Source of the DNA: Sinorhizobium sp. B11
GTDB lineage: Bacteria; Pseudomonadota; Alphaproteobacteria; Rhizobiales; Rhizobiaceae
Reading direction: 5' to 3'
NCBI GenBank assembly: GCA_039725955.1
Contig: CP091034.1
Span: 1 to 64,000 of the forward strand
Length of the DNA stretch: 64,000 bases
The first letter of the stretch is position 1. The number at the start of each line of letters is the position of its first letter. This document shows positions 46,059-56,723 of this stretch, piece after piece. Both the position numbers and the translations under genes were made by a program. The notes under the pieces are model-generated. The model saw nothing but the letters and a program-made list of their open reading frames with translations, was not told where the DNA came from and did no database searches.

Positions 46059-47516
46059 TCAATAAAGGGGCAGCCTATTGTCCTGGATAAGAATCTCCAG
46101 CTTGTTCGCCACGTCCTCCGTCCAGGCGATGTTCCCGGTCAGCGCCTTCGGAAATAGGCCTGGTAGCTTGAACAGTGCAGCCGAGACCGCCGCGCCGTTG
46201 CGCGGCACATCGGCGATCAAAGCCGCAATCTCCCCGGCGCGAGGGTCACGCAACTCATAACGCTCGCCATTCCGATCGAGACCCGTCGCATAGCGCATCC
46301 AGGCCGCAACGGCGATCGCATAGGTCTCCGCTTTGCTACCCTTGGCAAGCGCTTCCGTTGCCGGTTCCAGCAGGCGCTGCGGCAGTTTCTGTGTGCCGTC
46401 CATGGCGATCTGATAGGTACGGTGGGCGATCGCCTTGTTTGCAAAGCGTGCTATCAATTCGTTCGCATAGGCATCGAGATCGATGCCGGGTACCGGATCC
46501 AGGGTCGCCGCCGCCGCACTCATGTGCCGGCGTGCCAGTGCCGCCAATCCTGCATCATCCATGACGTCGCGGACAAATTCATAGCCTGCTATATAGCCGA
46601 GATAGGCGAGGAGCGAATGCGCGCCGTTCAGCATACGCAGCTTCATCTTCTCATAGGCCGAGACTTCCTCGACCATCAGCGCGCCATGAACCTTTTCCCA
46701 CGCCGGACGGCCGTTGACGAAGTGGTCCTCGATCACCCACTGGGTAAAGGGCTCCGTCTCGATTGCCGCCAGGTCTGTGCGGCCCGTCAGCCGCTTGGCA
46801 TCGGCATAGGTCTCATCGGTGCTTGCCGGCGTAATGCGGTCGACCATCGTCGAAGGGAAAGGCACATTCGCCTCGATCCATCGATGCAGATCCGCATCGA
46901 TGCGGGCGGTATATTCCAGCACCAGACGCTTCAGCACCGCACCATTGCTCGGCAGGTTGTCGCAGCTGAGCGGCGTAAAGGGAGCGATACCCTTCTCCCG
47001 GCGCCGCCTCAGACCCTCGACGAGATAGCCGATGACGCCACGCGGCGCATGCCGGTTGGCGAGGTCGGCGACAATATCGGGATGCTTGAGGTCAAGCCCT
47101 CCCGTTGCCGGATCGAAACCATAGGCCTTTTCCGTCACCGTCATGCTGACGATGCGGATTTCAGGATCTTCGAGCCGTGTCAGCAGGCCTGCCGGATCGC
47201 GGGGCGCCACATGTGCCCCCAGGATCGAGCCGATAACATGAGCCGTCGTGCCCGATGTATCACGGATCAGCACGGTATAGAGCCCGTTCTGGGCGGAGAG
47301 GTTATCCGCGACATCGGGGGTGCGCAGGCTCGCCACCTCGATGCCCCAGTCGCCGCCGGCGGCTGCCAGCGCGCCGTCCGTGAAAGGCGCGAAATGCGCA
47401 CGGAAGAAGGCACCGGGACCGAGATGCAGGATGCCGGCCTTTAGCGCATTCCTGTCATAGGCAGGAAGCTTCGCCGTCGGCGCAAGGCCGGTCACGTTCT
47501 GTAATCTGTCGCTCAC
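46059..47516 (-). CDS. uxuB: Fructuronate reductase (mannitol dehydrogenase family)
   Basis: 485 residues, polyol-specific long-chain dehydrogenase. The N-terminal NAD domain starts ILHLGPGAFFRAHFAPFTD. The family catalytic motif Kx(4)Nx(2)H appears as KMKLRMLNGAHSLLAYLG. Family members include mannitol, fructuronate (UxuB) and tagaturonate (UxaB) enzymes. The 4-base overlap with uxaC makes D-fructuronate to D-mannonate the most likely reaction. UxuA (mannonate dehydratase) is not in the window. Confidence 0.87.
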   Translation of the reverse strand: MSDRLQNVTGLAPTAKLPAYDRNALKAGILHLGPGAFFRAHFAPFTDGALAAAGGDWGIEVASLRTPDVADNLSAQNGLYTVLIRDTSGTTAHVIGSILGAHVAPRDPAGLLTRLEDPEIRIVSMTVTEKAYGFDPATGGLDLKHPDIVADLANRHAPRGVIGYLVEGLRRRREKGIAPFTPLSCDNLPSNGAVLKRLVLEYTARIDADLHRWIEANVPFPSTMVDRITPASTDETYADAKRLTGRTDLAAIETEPFTQWVIEDHFVNGRPAWEKVHGALMVEEVSAYEKMKLRMLNGAHSLLAYLGYIAGYEFVRDVMDDAGLAALARRHMSAAAATLDPVPGIDLDAYANELIARFANKAIAHRTYQIAMDGTQKLPQRLLEPATEALAKGSKAETYAIAVAAWMRYATGLDRNGERYELRDPRAGEIAALIADVPRNGAAVSAALFKLPGLFPKALTGNIAWTEDVANKLEILIQDNRLPLY

Positions 47517-48928
47517 AGTTTGTAGGCCTTCTTCGCATTATCATAGGAGAGTTCGCGCGCCACGGTCTCGGCTTCCTTTTTGGAAATCCGATGCTCGACC
47601 GCAAGCTGCGCCAGGAAGCGGCAAATCTCGCGGCGCCAGACATCGTGACGGGCGGGGATCGACAGGAGCGCGCGCGTATCGTCGTTGAAGCCGGCAAGAT
47701 TGGCGAAACCGGCCGTCTCGACGACCTGGTCGAGATAACGACGAATGCCGAGCGGGCTGTCGTGGAACCACCAGGGCGGCCCGATCATCAGGCAGGCCCA
47801 GTGGCCGGCCATCGGCGCAAGCTCGCGGGCATAGGTCGTCTCGTCGAGCGTGAAGAGCAGGATGCGCAGGCCAGGCGCATGGCCGTATTTCGAAAGCAGG
47901 GCATTGAGGCCGCCGACCCAGTCCGTGCGCGTCGGAATATCGGCGCCCATATTCGGTCCACGGGTTTCGAAAAGTTCACGGTCCGTGTTGCGGCGCGAAC
48001 CGGCATGGATCTGCATCACCATGCCATCTTCGGCCGAGAGCCCAGCCATTTCCGTCATCATCTGGCCGCGGAAAAGCTCTGCATCGGCGGCCGAAAGGGG
48101 ACCCCTCAGCGCCTTGTCGAGCAGCGCCTGCTTTTCGGCAAGCGGCAGATCGGCAGTAAAGGCCGTCGGCACGCCATGATCGGTCGCCGTTGCGCCGAAC
48201 TGGCGGAAATAGGCGCGCCGCTTGCGGTGCGCCTCGATCAGCCCATCCCACTTGGTGATGTCGCAGCCGGTGATCTCACCGAACTTGATGAGATTGTCGC
48301 GGAAGCCGATGGCATCGGGATCGGTGACGCTGTCCGGTCGGTAAGTGGTGCGCACTTTGCCGATCCAGCCGTCGGTCGCCATCTTCTGATGGTGCGGAAG
48401 CGGGTCGAGCGCGCCTTCGGTTGTGGCGATCGTCTCGATGGCGAAGCGCTGGTGTAGCGCCCGCGGCCTGAACTCCGGAAGTTTCAGCTGCGCATTGATA
48501 TGATCGTAGAGCGCATCGGCATTCTCAGCCGTCAGCGGCTCGGTGCAGCCGAGCACGGCCGACATGGCATGGTCGACCCAAAGGCTCGACGGCGTTCCGC
48601 GGAAAAGATGATATTTGGCGGCGAAAGCACGCCAGATATCCCGGCCGCTCGCCACCGGTTTGCCGTCGAGTCGTGGCACACCGAGCTCATCGAGTTTGGT
48701 GCCGGTGCTGTGCAGCATGCGGAAGAGATAGTGGTCGGGAATGACGAGCAGCGAAGCGGCGTCTTCGAAGGCCTTGTCGTCTGCGAACCAGGATGGTTCG
48801 GTATGCCCGTGCGGGCTGACGATCGGAAGGGCGCGTACGGTCTCGTAGAGATCGCGTGCTATTGTCCGCGTTGCCGGATCGGCGGGAAAGAGCCGGTCCG
48901 GATGAAGAAAGCCATTGCCTACATCCAT
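47513..48928 (-). CDS. uxaC: Uronate (glucuronate/galacturonate) isomerase
   Basis: 471 residues, amidohydrolase-superfamily uronate isomerase. The N-terminal metal histidines are in IVSPHGHTEPSWFADDKAF, which fits the alphaproteobacterial form of UxaC rather than the HCHL form. Later motifs include HAGSRRNTDRELFETRGPNMG, of which the first 20 residues hold the strand-end Arg and Asn. It converts glucuronate to fructuronate and galacturonate to tagaturonate. AGGGAGG precedes the ATG. An operator-like dyad at 48992 lies 63 nt upstream. It is cotranscribed with uxuB. Confidence 0.92.
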   Translation of the reverse strand: MDVGNGFLHPDRLFPADPATRTIARDLYETVRALPIVSPHGHTEPSWFADDKAFEDAASLLVIPDHYLFRMLHSTGTKLDELGVPRLDGKPVASGRDIWRAFAAKYHLFRGTPSSLWVDHAMSAVLGCTEPLTAENADALYDHINAQLKLPEFRPRALHQRFAIETIATTEGALDPLPHHQKMATDGWIGKVRTTYRPDSVTDPDAIGFRDNLIKFGEITGCDITKWDGLIEAHRKRRAYFRQFGATATDHGVPTAFTADLPLAEKQALLDKALRGPLSAADAELFRGQMMTEMAGLSAEDGMVMQIHAGSRRNTDRELFETRGPNMGADIPTRTDWVGGLNALLSKYGHAPGLRILLFTLDETTYARELAPMAGHWACLMIGPPWWFHDSPLGIRRYLDQVVETAGFANLAGFNDDTRALLSIPARHDVWRREICRFLAQLAVEHRISKKEAETVARELSYDNAKKAYKL

Positions 48929-48991
48929 CAGTTATCCTCCCTGATGGGATAAGGGCCTACCCCACAAGACGGAATGCGGCAAGGGCTTTTA

Positions 48992-49007
48992 GTAACCAAA
49001 TGGTTCA
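48992..49007 (-). promoter_or_regulatory. Third copy of the GTAACC dyad, upstream of uxaC
   Basis: GTAACC (48992-48997), AAAT, GGTTCA (49002-49007) is 63 nt before the uxaC start. It matches the operators at 36192 and 37063 in sequence and spacing, although the -35 box here is weaker (TTTCGA at the equivalent place). It connects uronate catabolism to the transporter operon. Confidence 0.58.
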
Positions 49008-49098
49008 TTTCGGAATCGTTTTCGTGAGGCCTCGAAACCATTGACGCTTCGGCCTATTTGGGCTTTGGAATGCCACCTGATTTCCCCGGAGAAAACCG

Positions 49099-49308
49099 AT
49101 GTCCGACGAGGCAGCCCGCATCACGAAGCTGGAAGAAATGCTGGCCCATCAGGCAAAGACGATTGATGAGCTTTCCGATCAGCTTGCCGAACAATGGAAA
49201 GTGATGGAGCAGACGCGCGCCAAGCTCGATCGATTGACCGAGCGGTTTTTGAGCCTGGAGGAACAATCGCTGGAAGCGCCGGCAATCACCAAACCGCCGC
49301 ACTACTGA
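49099..49308 (+). CDS. slyX: SlyX family protein
   Basis: 69 residues. A single coiled coil, ITKLEEMLAHQAKTIDELSD and then QLAEQWKVMEQTRAKLDRLT, ends in the typical SlyX tail KPPHY. Function is unknown. It is a small stand-alone gene starting 92 nt downstream of the uxaC operator and reading away from it. Confidence 0.88.
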   Translation: MSDEAARITKLEEMLAHQAKTIDELSDQLAEQWKVMEQTRAKLDRLTERFLSLEEQSLEAPAITKPPHY

Positions 49309-49416
49309 GCGGGCAGCGCAGCGGAGCCGATGGCCGACCTGCAGAAGGAAAGCGGTTTCGCGCTTCCCGCCTTTGCGATATAGCCCGGAAAGACGAAGCT
49401 GAACGAGAGACATCCC

Positions 49417-50043
49417 ATGGCGGCCATCATCCGTTATCACCAAGGCGATATTTCCGCGGCGGACGCCGCCCGTTACACCGGCGCGATCGCGATCGATACC
49501 GAAACGCTCGGTCTCGTGCCGCGCCGGGACCGCCTCTGCGTCGTACAGCTTTCGCCGGGCGACGGTTCTGCCGATGTGATCCGCATAGCGGCCGGTCAGA
49601 AGGAAGCGCCGAACCTCGTCGCGCTGCTTGCCGATCCGTCGCGCCAGAAGATCTTTCATTATGGCCGTTTCGATATCGCCGTGCTCTTCCACACGTTCGG
49701 CGTCACCACTACGCCGGTCTTCTGTACGAAGATCGCTTCGCGCCTCATCCGCACCTACACGGATCGCCACGGCCTGAAGGACAATCTCAAGGAGATGCTC
49801 GATGTCGATATCTCCAAGACACAGCAATCCTCCGATTGGGCTGCCGAAACGCTCTCGCAGGCGCAGCTCGAATATGCCGCCTCTGATGTCCTCTATCTGC
49901 ATGCGCTGCGCGACAAGCTGAACGAGCGCCTGATTCGCGACGGCCGCCTCGAGCACGCGACGGCCTGCTTCGAATTCCTGCCGACGCGCGCCAAGCTCGA
50001 TCTTCTCGGCTGGGAAGAGGCAGACATCTTCGCCCATAGCTGA
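49417..50043 (+). CDS. rnd: RNase D-like 3'-5' exonuclease
   Basis: 208 residues containing only the DEDD exonuclease domain. Exo I is AIDTETLGLVPRRD (Asp, Glu), Exo II is FHYGRFDIAVLFH (Asp) and Exo III is YAASDVLYLHALRD (YxxxD, the DEDDy type). It has no HRDC domain, so it is about half the length of E. coli RNase D, as in other rhizobial forms. It is expected to trim the 3' ends of tRNA precursors and other RNAs. Confidence 0.88.
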   Translation: MAAIIRYHQGDISAADAARYTGAIAIDTETLGLVPRRDRLCVVQLSPGDGSADVIRIAAGQKEAPNLVALLADPSRQKIFHYGRFDIAVLFHTFGVTTTPVFCTKIASRLIRTYTDRHGLKDNLKEMLDVDISKTQQSSDWAAETLSQAQLEYAASDVLYLHALRDKLNERLIRDGRLEHATACFEFLPTRAKLDLLGWEEADIFAHS

Positions 50044-50268
50044 CATCGGCCTTTAATCGGACATGCGCGCACGGCCGTAGACTGGCGTTTGCGGCCGTTA
50101 GCCGTTCGTTAAGATATTTTCACTAACATTCTCTTCAATTTTTATGCATTCGACGGTGCAAAACGCGCCGATGCGGACAGGAGGATCTGCCGGGATGCAC
50201 GGGGCCGGATGAGCGCGGTCTCGTTGTACGACCTGCTTTCATAGCCACTTTGCGAAAGGAGCGTGCCT

Positions 50269-51795
50269 GTGTTGTCTCCCATTCGTTCAGCGTCCAATGC
50301 AAGCCTTTCTTCTCAGGGTCAGACGGCGGCAATCGTTGCCGGTGGCCTCGGCCGTTCGGTGGTCGCCCCCACCCCGGTAAATGCAGTTGAAGCGGCCGAT
50401 CTGAATGCCGCGATTGCCGGCAAGCTCAATATTCTGCTCATCGCCGCGCGCCAGCGCATGATTGAAGCACTTCTCGACATCATCAATGCAACAGGGCGCA
50501 CCATCGCGCTGCAACGCGGTGAAGGCGAATCCGATCAGGCTTTTGCCACCCGTGTCGCCGATGCCATCCGTCGCATGCCCGATGCCCAGATCGACGCGGT
50601 CGAGCGCCAGCTTTCCGATGACGGACATAGCTTGCCGCTGAAAATGATCGCCGCTGCCCTCAGGGACCCCACCGGGCCGGAGGCGACCCGTGTCATCACC
50701 TATGTCGAGATGATCAACTACAAGGACAGGGATCTCGCAGCCCGTGCCGTGGTCCGCTCCTATCGCCAGAACGATGCCGCACCGCCGCGGATCGAGCAGC
50801 GGCCGGAAATCAGGCTTCAGGAAGAAAACCTCCCCGCTACACGTCCGTCTGCAGCAAAGCCGGCTGAAACTGCAACAATGCCTCCTGCCGATGAAATCGC
50901 TCCGGCCGAGGCAGCCGCTGTCGTGACAACCGATCTGACTGCTGAAGATCGGCAGACCGGCAGTCAGTCCGCGACAGCGGCGCATGAAGCTTCACCGCAG
51001 GCAGCCGCGCAGGCAGAGACAGAAGAAGCCCCGGCCGCATCCGTGGATGGGGAAGCGGTCGAACCGGAACAGGCCGGACCCGCTGCCGAGCAGCAGACAA
51101 TCTCCGCCAGGGCTGACCCGGTTATCCCGCGCAACTGGACCGGCATCGCCAGTTCCATGACCGAGCAGGTTTCACAGATGATCGCAACGATCATCCGCGA
51201 GCAGGAGGCAACTGCCCTGTTGGCGGATACACCTGTCGAAGCCGCCGTCGAAATCGATGCCATGCTGGACGAGGCCGTCATCAGTGAGGCGAAAGAGAGC
51301 CTGGTTCGCACAACCCCGGAAGACGTCGTCGAGCCTGCTTCCGCCCAAGTTGCACAGGCTTCTCGCCCGTCCCAGGCGGAAATCGCCGTTGCGGCCCAAG
51401 CGGCGCGTCCGGTTCGCGAGATTGCCGCACAGCCTCAGATGCCGGTGCCCGGCGCCATTGTCGAGCCGCCCTCCTATGTCCCGCTCGCGGCACGTATGCC
51501 GGACGGTCTGCCCTACGCCCAGACGCCCTACCAGTTCGCTCGCGACGAATATAAGGCAACCAAGGCCGATGAGCCGCCTCATAGGCAACATGAAAATGAC
51601 GGCTCTCAGGATCAGCAGCAACAGCAGGAGGCGCAATCCGGTCAGGGCGGTGAAGCGCAGCAGGCCGAGGAAGGGGAAGCCCCGCGTGAGGAGCGGCGCC
51701 AGCCTAAGATGTTCGATCCCGATCCGTCGACTGCACCGGCAACCGTCGCTGACCCGGTCTATGCTCTTTACCAGCGCATGGTCGGCTGGGAGTAA
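50269..51795 (+). CDS. Hypothetical protein with long Ala/Gln/Glu-rich region
   Basis: 508 residues; I do not recognise a family. Residues 40-165 look folded and helical (LNAAIAGKLNILLIAARQRM, EALLDIINATGRTIALQRGE, IRRMPDAQIDAVERQLSDDG). The region from about 180 to 480 is low-complexity and rich in Ala, Glu, Pro and Gln (DQQQQQEAQSGQGGEAQ), so it is probably disordered. The end is compact (VADPVYALYQRMVGWE). There is no signal peptide. GTG 50269 is chosen because AAGGAG lies 7 nt upstream; GTG 50263 would be too close. It may be a scaffold protein (inference only). Confidence 0.72.
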   Translation: MLSPIRSASNASLSSQGQTAAIVAGGLGRSVVAPTPVNAVEAADLNAAIAGKLNILLIAARQRMIEALLDIINATGRTIALQRGEGESDQAFATRVADAIRRMPDAQIDAVERQLSDDGHSLPLKMIAAALRDPTGPEATRVITYVEMINYKDRDLAARAVVRSYRQNDAAPPRIEQRPEIRLQEENLPATRPSAAKPAETATMPPADEIAPAEAAAVVTTDLTAEDRQTGSQSATAAHEASPQAAAQAETEEAPAASVDGEAVEPEQAGPAAEQQTISARADPVIPRNWTGIASSMTEQVSQMIATIIREQEATALLADTPVEAAVEIDAMLDEAVISEAKESLVRTTPEDVVEPASAQVAQASRPSQAEIAVAAQAARPVREIAAQPQMPVPGAIVEPPSYVPLAARMPDGLPYAQTPYQFARDEYKATKADEPPHRQHENDGSQDQQQQQEAQSGQGGEAQQAEEGEAPREERRQPKMFDPDPSTAPATVADPVYALYQRMVGWE

Positions 51796-51798
51796 TCC

Positions 51799-51850
51799 GG
51801 AGCAATTCCAGCAAAGCGCCTGACGATTTTGCGTGGGAGCAAGGAATTTA
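51799..51850. repeat. Rhizobial intergenic repeat fragment (GGAGCAATTCCAG type)
   Basis: GGAGCAATTCCAG at 51799-51811, followed by a GATTTTGCGTGGGAGCAAGG segment. The same 13-mer occurs at 63952-63964. It belongs to the short repeats that are common between rhizobial genes. Confidence 0.5.
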
Positions 51851-51868
51851 AGAAACCTCCCAAAACGA

Positions 51869-51900
51869 AAGAACCCGCCGGATTGCTCCGGCGGGTTCTT
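51869..51900. terminator. Bidirectional rho-independent terminator
   Basis: AAGAACCCGCCGGA (51869-51882), loop TTGC, TCCGGCGGGTTCTT (51887-51900): a perfect 14-bp stem between the convergent hypothetical gene and rpsA, with A/T ends giving short U-tracts in both directions. Confidence 0.85.
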
Positions 51901-51923
51901 CATTTCAATGGATCAGCGAAGGA

Positions 51924-53627
51924 TTATTCGCCGCCGCGGTTCTTCAGAGCCGCGCCGAGAATGTCGCCGAGGGAAGCGCCGGAGTCGGACGAACCGAACT
52001 GAGCAACGGCTTCCTTCTCTTCCGCGATTTCCAGAGCCTTGATGGACAGCATGATCTTGCGGTCCTTCTTGGAGAAGTTGGTAACGCGGGCATCAACGGT
52101 CTGGCCGACCGAGAAGCGTTCCGGACGCTGCTCGTCGCGATCGCGAGCGAGGTCGGCGCGACGGATGAAGGAAGTGATGTCCTCGTGGTTGACGAGCTTC
52201 ACTTCGATACCACCGTCGTTGACAGCGATGACTTCGCACGAAACGACAGCGTTCTTGCGCAGGTCGCCGGAAGCAGCGGCTTCGCCAACTGCATCCTTGC
52301 CGAGCTGCTTGATGCCGAGCGAGATGCGTTCCTTTTCGACGTCGACGTCGAGAACGACAGCCTTGACGACGTCGCCCTTGTTGAACTCCTCGATGACCTG
52401 TTCGCCCGGACGGTTCCAGTCGAGGTCGGAGAGGTGCACCATGCCGTCAACATCGCCGTCGAGCCCGATGAACAGGCCGAATTCGGTCTTGTTCTTGACT
52501 TCGCCTTCGACTTCAGTGCCAGCCGGATGGCTGCGGGCGAATGCTGCCCACGGGTTTTCCAGCGTCTGCTTGAGGCCGAGCGAAATACGGCGCTTGGACG
52601 GATCGACTTCGAGAACGACGACTTCGACTTCCTGGCTCGTGGACAGGATCTTGCCGGGGTGAACGTTCTTCTTGGTCCAGGACATTTCCGAGATGTGGAT
52701 CAGGCCTTCGATGCCCGGCTCCAGCTCGACGAACGCACCGTAGTCGGTGATGTTCGTAACGGTACCGGAAATCTTCTTGCCTTCCGGATACTTGGCCTGG
52801 ATGCCATCCCACGGATCGGACTCGAGCTGCTTCATGCCGAGCGAGATGCGGTGGGTTTCCTGGTTGATGCGGATGATCTGAACCTTGACCTGCTGGCCGA
52901 TGTTCAGGATTTCCGACGGATGGTTCACACGGCGCCATGCCATGTCGGTGACGTGCAGCAGGCCGTCGATGCCGCCGAGGTCAACGAACGCACCGTAATC
53001 GGTGATGTTCTTGACGACGCCGTCAACAACCTGGCCTTCTTCGAGGTTCTGAACGATTTCAGAACGCTGTTCGGCACGGGATTCCTCCAGAACCGTACGG
53101 CGCGAAACCACGATGTTGCCGCGACGCTTGTCCATCTTGAGGATTTCGAAGGGCTGCGGGTTGTGCATCAGCGGGGTAACGTCGCGGATCGGGCGGATAT
53201 CGACCTGAGAACGCGGCAGGAAGGCGATCGCACCGTCGAGATCGACCGTGAAGCCGCCCTTGACCTGGTTGAAGATAACGCCTTCGACACGCTCGCCAGC
53301 TTCGAACTTGGCTTCGAGCTTGACCCAGCTTTCTTCGCGGCGAGCCTTCTCGCGCGACAGAACGGCTTCACCGAGCGCGTTTTCGATACGCTCGACGTAA
53401 ACTTCGACTTCATCGCCAACCTTGAGCTGGCCGTCCTTGGCGCGGGCGCCGAATTCCTTGAGCGCGATGCGGCCTTCGACCTTCAGGCCGACGTCAACAA
53501 CGGCGACATCCTTTTCGATGCCCGTGACGATGCCCTTGGTAACATAGCCTTCAGCCAGATCATTCTTGGCAAAGGACTCTTCGAGAAGGGCCGCGAAATC
53601 CTCGCGAGAGGGAGTTGCTACTGACAT
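51924..53627 (-). CDS. rpsA: 30S ribosomal protein S1
   Basis: 567 residues with six S1 RNA-binding repeats, for example GFTVDLDGAIAFLPRSQVD, DYGAFVDLGGIDGLLHVTDM, DYGAFVELEPGIEGLIHISE and EFGLFIGLDGDVDGMVHLSD. It anchors mRNA leaders to the 30S subunit. ATG 53627 has AGGAG 5 nt upstream; the frame upstream of it is spurious. It lies 176 nt downstream of cmk, the usual rhizobial order, and ends at a terminator. Confidence 0.97.
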   Translation of the reverse strand: MSVATPSREDFAALLEESFAKNDLAEGYVTKGIVTGIEKDVAVVDVGLKVEGRIALKEFGARAKDGQLKVGDEVEVYVERIENALGEAVLSREKARREESWVKLEAKFEAGERVEGVIFNQVKGGFTVDLDGAIAFLPRSQVDIRPIRDVTPLMHNPQPFEILKMDKRRGNIVVSRRTVLEESRAEQRSEIVQNLEEGQVVDGVVKNITDYGAFVDLGGIDGLLHVTDMAWRRVNHPSEILNIGQQVKVQIIRINQETHRISLGMKQLESDPWDGIQAKYPEGKKISGTVTNITDYGAFVELEPGIEGLIHISEMSWTKKNVHPGKILSTSQEVEVVVLEVDPSKRRISLGLKQTLENPWAAFARSHPAGTEVEGEVKNKTEFGLFIGLDGDVDGMVHLSDLDWNRPGEQVIEEFNKGDVVKAVVLDVDVEKERISLGIKQLGKDAVGEAAASGDLRKNAVVSCEVIAVNDGGIEVKLVNHEDITSFIRRADLARDRDEQRPERFSVGQTVDARVTNFSKKDRKIMLSIKALEIAEEKEAVAQFGSSDSGASLGDILGAALKNRGGE

Positions 53628-53803
53628 AAAATCTCCTGCGTGGCCTTCGATAGCGTCAAGGCTCACGTATGCGCCGGTTGGTTCGAGTTGAATGGGCCTG
53701 AACCCAGTCCGCCCTCTTTCAAGAAGGCAATCCGGCGCTTGGACGGAATTTCAGGCTTGCTTTCGCATGAGCGTCCCGCGCACGAACACGGAAACCGCTT
53801 GAT

Positions 53804-54448
53804 TTAGGCATTTCGGCTCAAGGCGGCGTCGATAATCGACTGAGCAGCTTGAAACGCGGCCTCTATACTCATTTCCGACGTGTCAAGCAAGTGCGCATCG
53901 ACGGCCGGCTTCATCGGGCTGTCCGCCCTGTTCATGTCGCGATCGTCGCGTCGTTTGACGTCCTCGAAGATTGCGTCGAAATCTGCTGTACCCCCCTTGC
54001 CGATAATCTCGTCGTAGCGGCGTCTTGCGCGCACTTCCGGCGATGCCGTCACATAGAGTTTCACAGGTGCCGCAGGGCAGACGACGGTGCCGATATCGCG
54101 CCCGTCGAGAACCGTTCCTGGCACCTTCTTAGAAAACCGCCTTTGCGCCTCGACCAGCGCCCGGCGCACTGCCGGCATGACAGCAATTTTCGATGCGGCC
54201 TCACCGATCTCGTGTCTCGACAATATATCGCGATCCAGTCCGGCGAGTTCAACCTCACGTGCCATCTTTTCGGCGACAGTCTCGTCATCAAGTGGCAGTC
54301 CGGCATCGATGAGCGCCTTGGCCGTCGCCCTGTAGGTCAGACCTGTATCGAGGTGATGGAAGCCGTATTGCTCGGCGATCCCTCGCGAAAGCGTGCCCTT
54401 GCCCGCCGCGGCCGGACCGTCGATGGCGATGATGAAACTGTCCGTCAT
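53804..54448 (-). CDS. cmk: Cytidylate kinase
   Basis: 214 residues. The P-loop is [18 protein letters not shown], and the CMP-binding region includes [15 protein letters not shown] and [18 protein letters not shown]. It phosphorylates CMP/dCMP. The ATG at 54448 gives the normal N-terminus ([12 protein letters not shown]). It starts 4 nt after the stop of the PaiB-like gene, so both are cotranscribed. Confidence 0.95.
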   Translation of the reverse strand: MTDSFIIAIDGPAAAGKGTLSRGIAEQYGFHHLDTGLTYRATAKALIDAGLPLDDETVAEKMAREVELAGLDRDILSRHEIGEAASKIAVMPAVRRALVEAQRRFSKKVPGTVLDGRDIGTVVCPAAPVKLYVTASPEVRARRRYDEIIGKGGTADFDAIFEDVKRRDDRDMNRADSPMKPAVDAHLLDTSEMSIEAAFQAAQSIIDAALSRNA

Positions 54449-54452
54449 GACG

Positions 54453-55094
54453 TCATTCCGTGCCAAGGCCGCCATAGCGGCGCACCAGTTCCTGCATTTC
54501 GGCCTGCTCTGCCATTTCGGTGAGGCCCTTGGCAACACCTTCGCGGTCGGCAACCGGCCGATTCTGGCTGACTTTCCATTTACCGTCGATCTCGGCGATT
54601 TCGATTTCGATGCCGACAATGCCTTTCAGTTGCGCACGGACGAAATCGTCAGGTGCATCGCTGACGGCCCACGGCTTTTCACGCAGGCCCTCCTGCTGAC
54701 CGGTGAGCGCGTTGATCTGCGCCAGGAGCCAGGCGGCATCTTCGATCACCCGTGCAGGCCCGCGCGCCTGCACGACCGCATAGTTCCAGGTCGGAACCAC
54801 TTTGCCGGTCTCGGTCTTGGTCTGGTACCAGGACGGCGTGATATAGGAATCGACCCCCTGGAAGACGGCAAGTATGGGTGTACCGGCGGCGATATCGCGC
54901 CACTGACCGTTCGCGCGCGCCAGATGCAGCCGCAAGGTTCCTTTGCCGGAAGCCTCAGCATCAAGATGGAATGGCACCGAATTGGCAATCAGACCGGAGG
55001 CGCCCGCCATGATCAGCAGGCCAAGCGGATGTGCGCGGATAAGCGCATGCTGCACATTGAGATCATCCTCGCGAAAATGCGGTGGCTGGTACAT
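54453..55094 (-). CDS. FMN-binding PaiB-like protein
   Basis: 213 residues. [20 protein letters not shown] at the N-terminus, [20 protein letters not shown] in the middle and [19 protein letters not shown] near the end match the PaiB / FMN-binding negative regulator family (split-barrel flavin fold). In Bacillus PaiB was linked to repression of sporulation genes; in proteobacteria the role is unclear and could be enzymatic. It sits between aroA (1 nt) and cmk (4 nt), an insertion into the otherwise familiar aroA-cmk-rpsA order. Confidence 0.85.
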   Translation of the reverse strand: MYQPPHFREDDLNVQHALIRAHPLGLLIMAGASGLIANSVPFHLDAEASGKGTLRLHLARANGQWRDIAAGTPILAVFQGVDSYITPSWYQTKTETGKVVPTWNYAVVQARGPARVIEDAAWLLAQINALTGQQEGLREKPWAVSDAPDDFVRAQLKGIVGIEIEIAEIDGKWKVSQNRPVADREGVAKGLTEMAEQAEMQELVRRYGGLGTE

Positions 55095-55095
55095 G

Positions 55096-56451
<1,356 letters not shown>

Positions 56452-56723
56452 TTAATCCCTTGCAAAGGCGATATATTCGCGCCACTCACGGCTTGGTGCC
56501 GGTATGTCTTTCCGGTCGGCCTTGCGGCAATCGCGGTTGGTTAGCACAAACTTGCCGAGCGGTCATCCGGCAGGCTGGGCGAAAGCCTGAGGCCCCCCGT
56601 GAAGTTTAGCTTTGACACGGGAAGCCGTACCGATTAAGGGGACCGGCTTATAAATTCCGAATAGAACGCCGGTTTGACGGCATTTGCCGAATCTTGCATT
56701 CGGCCATTCTCACGAGGCTTATA

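Noticed and set aside
52185..53624. 479-codon plus-strand frame
   Set aside because: Antisense to rpsA, which is unmistakable.
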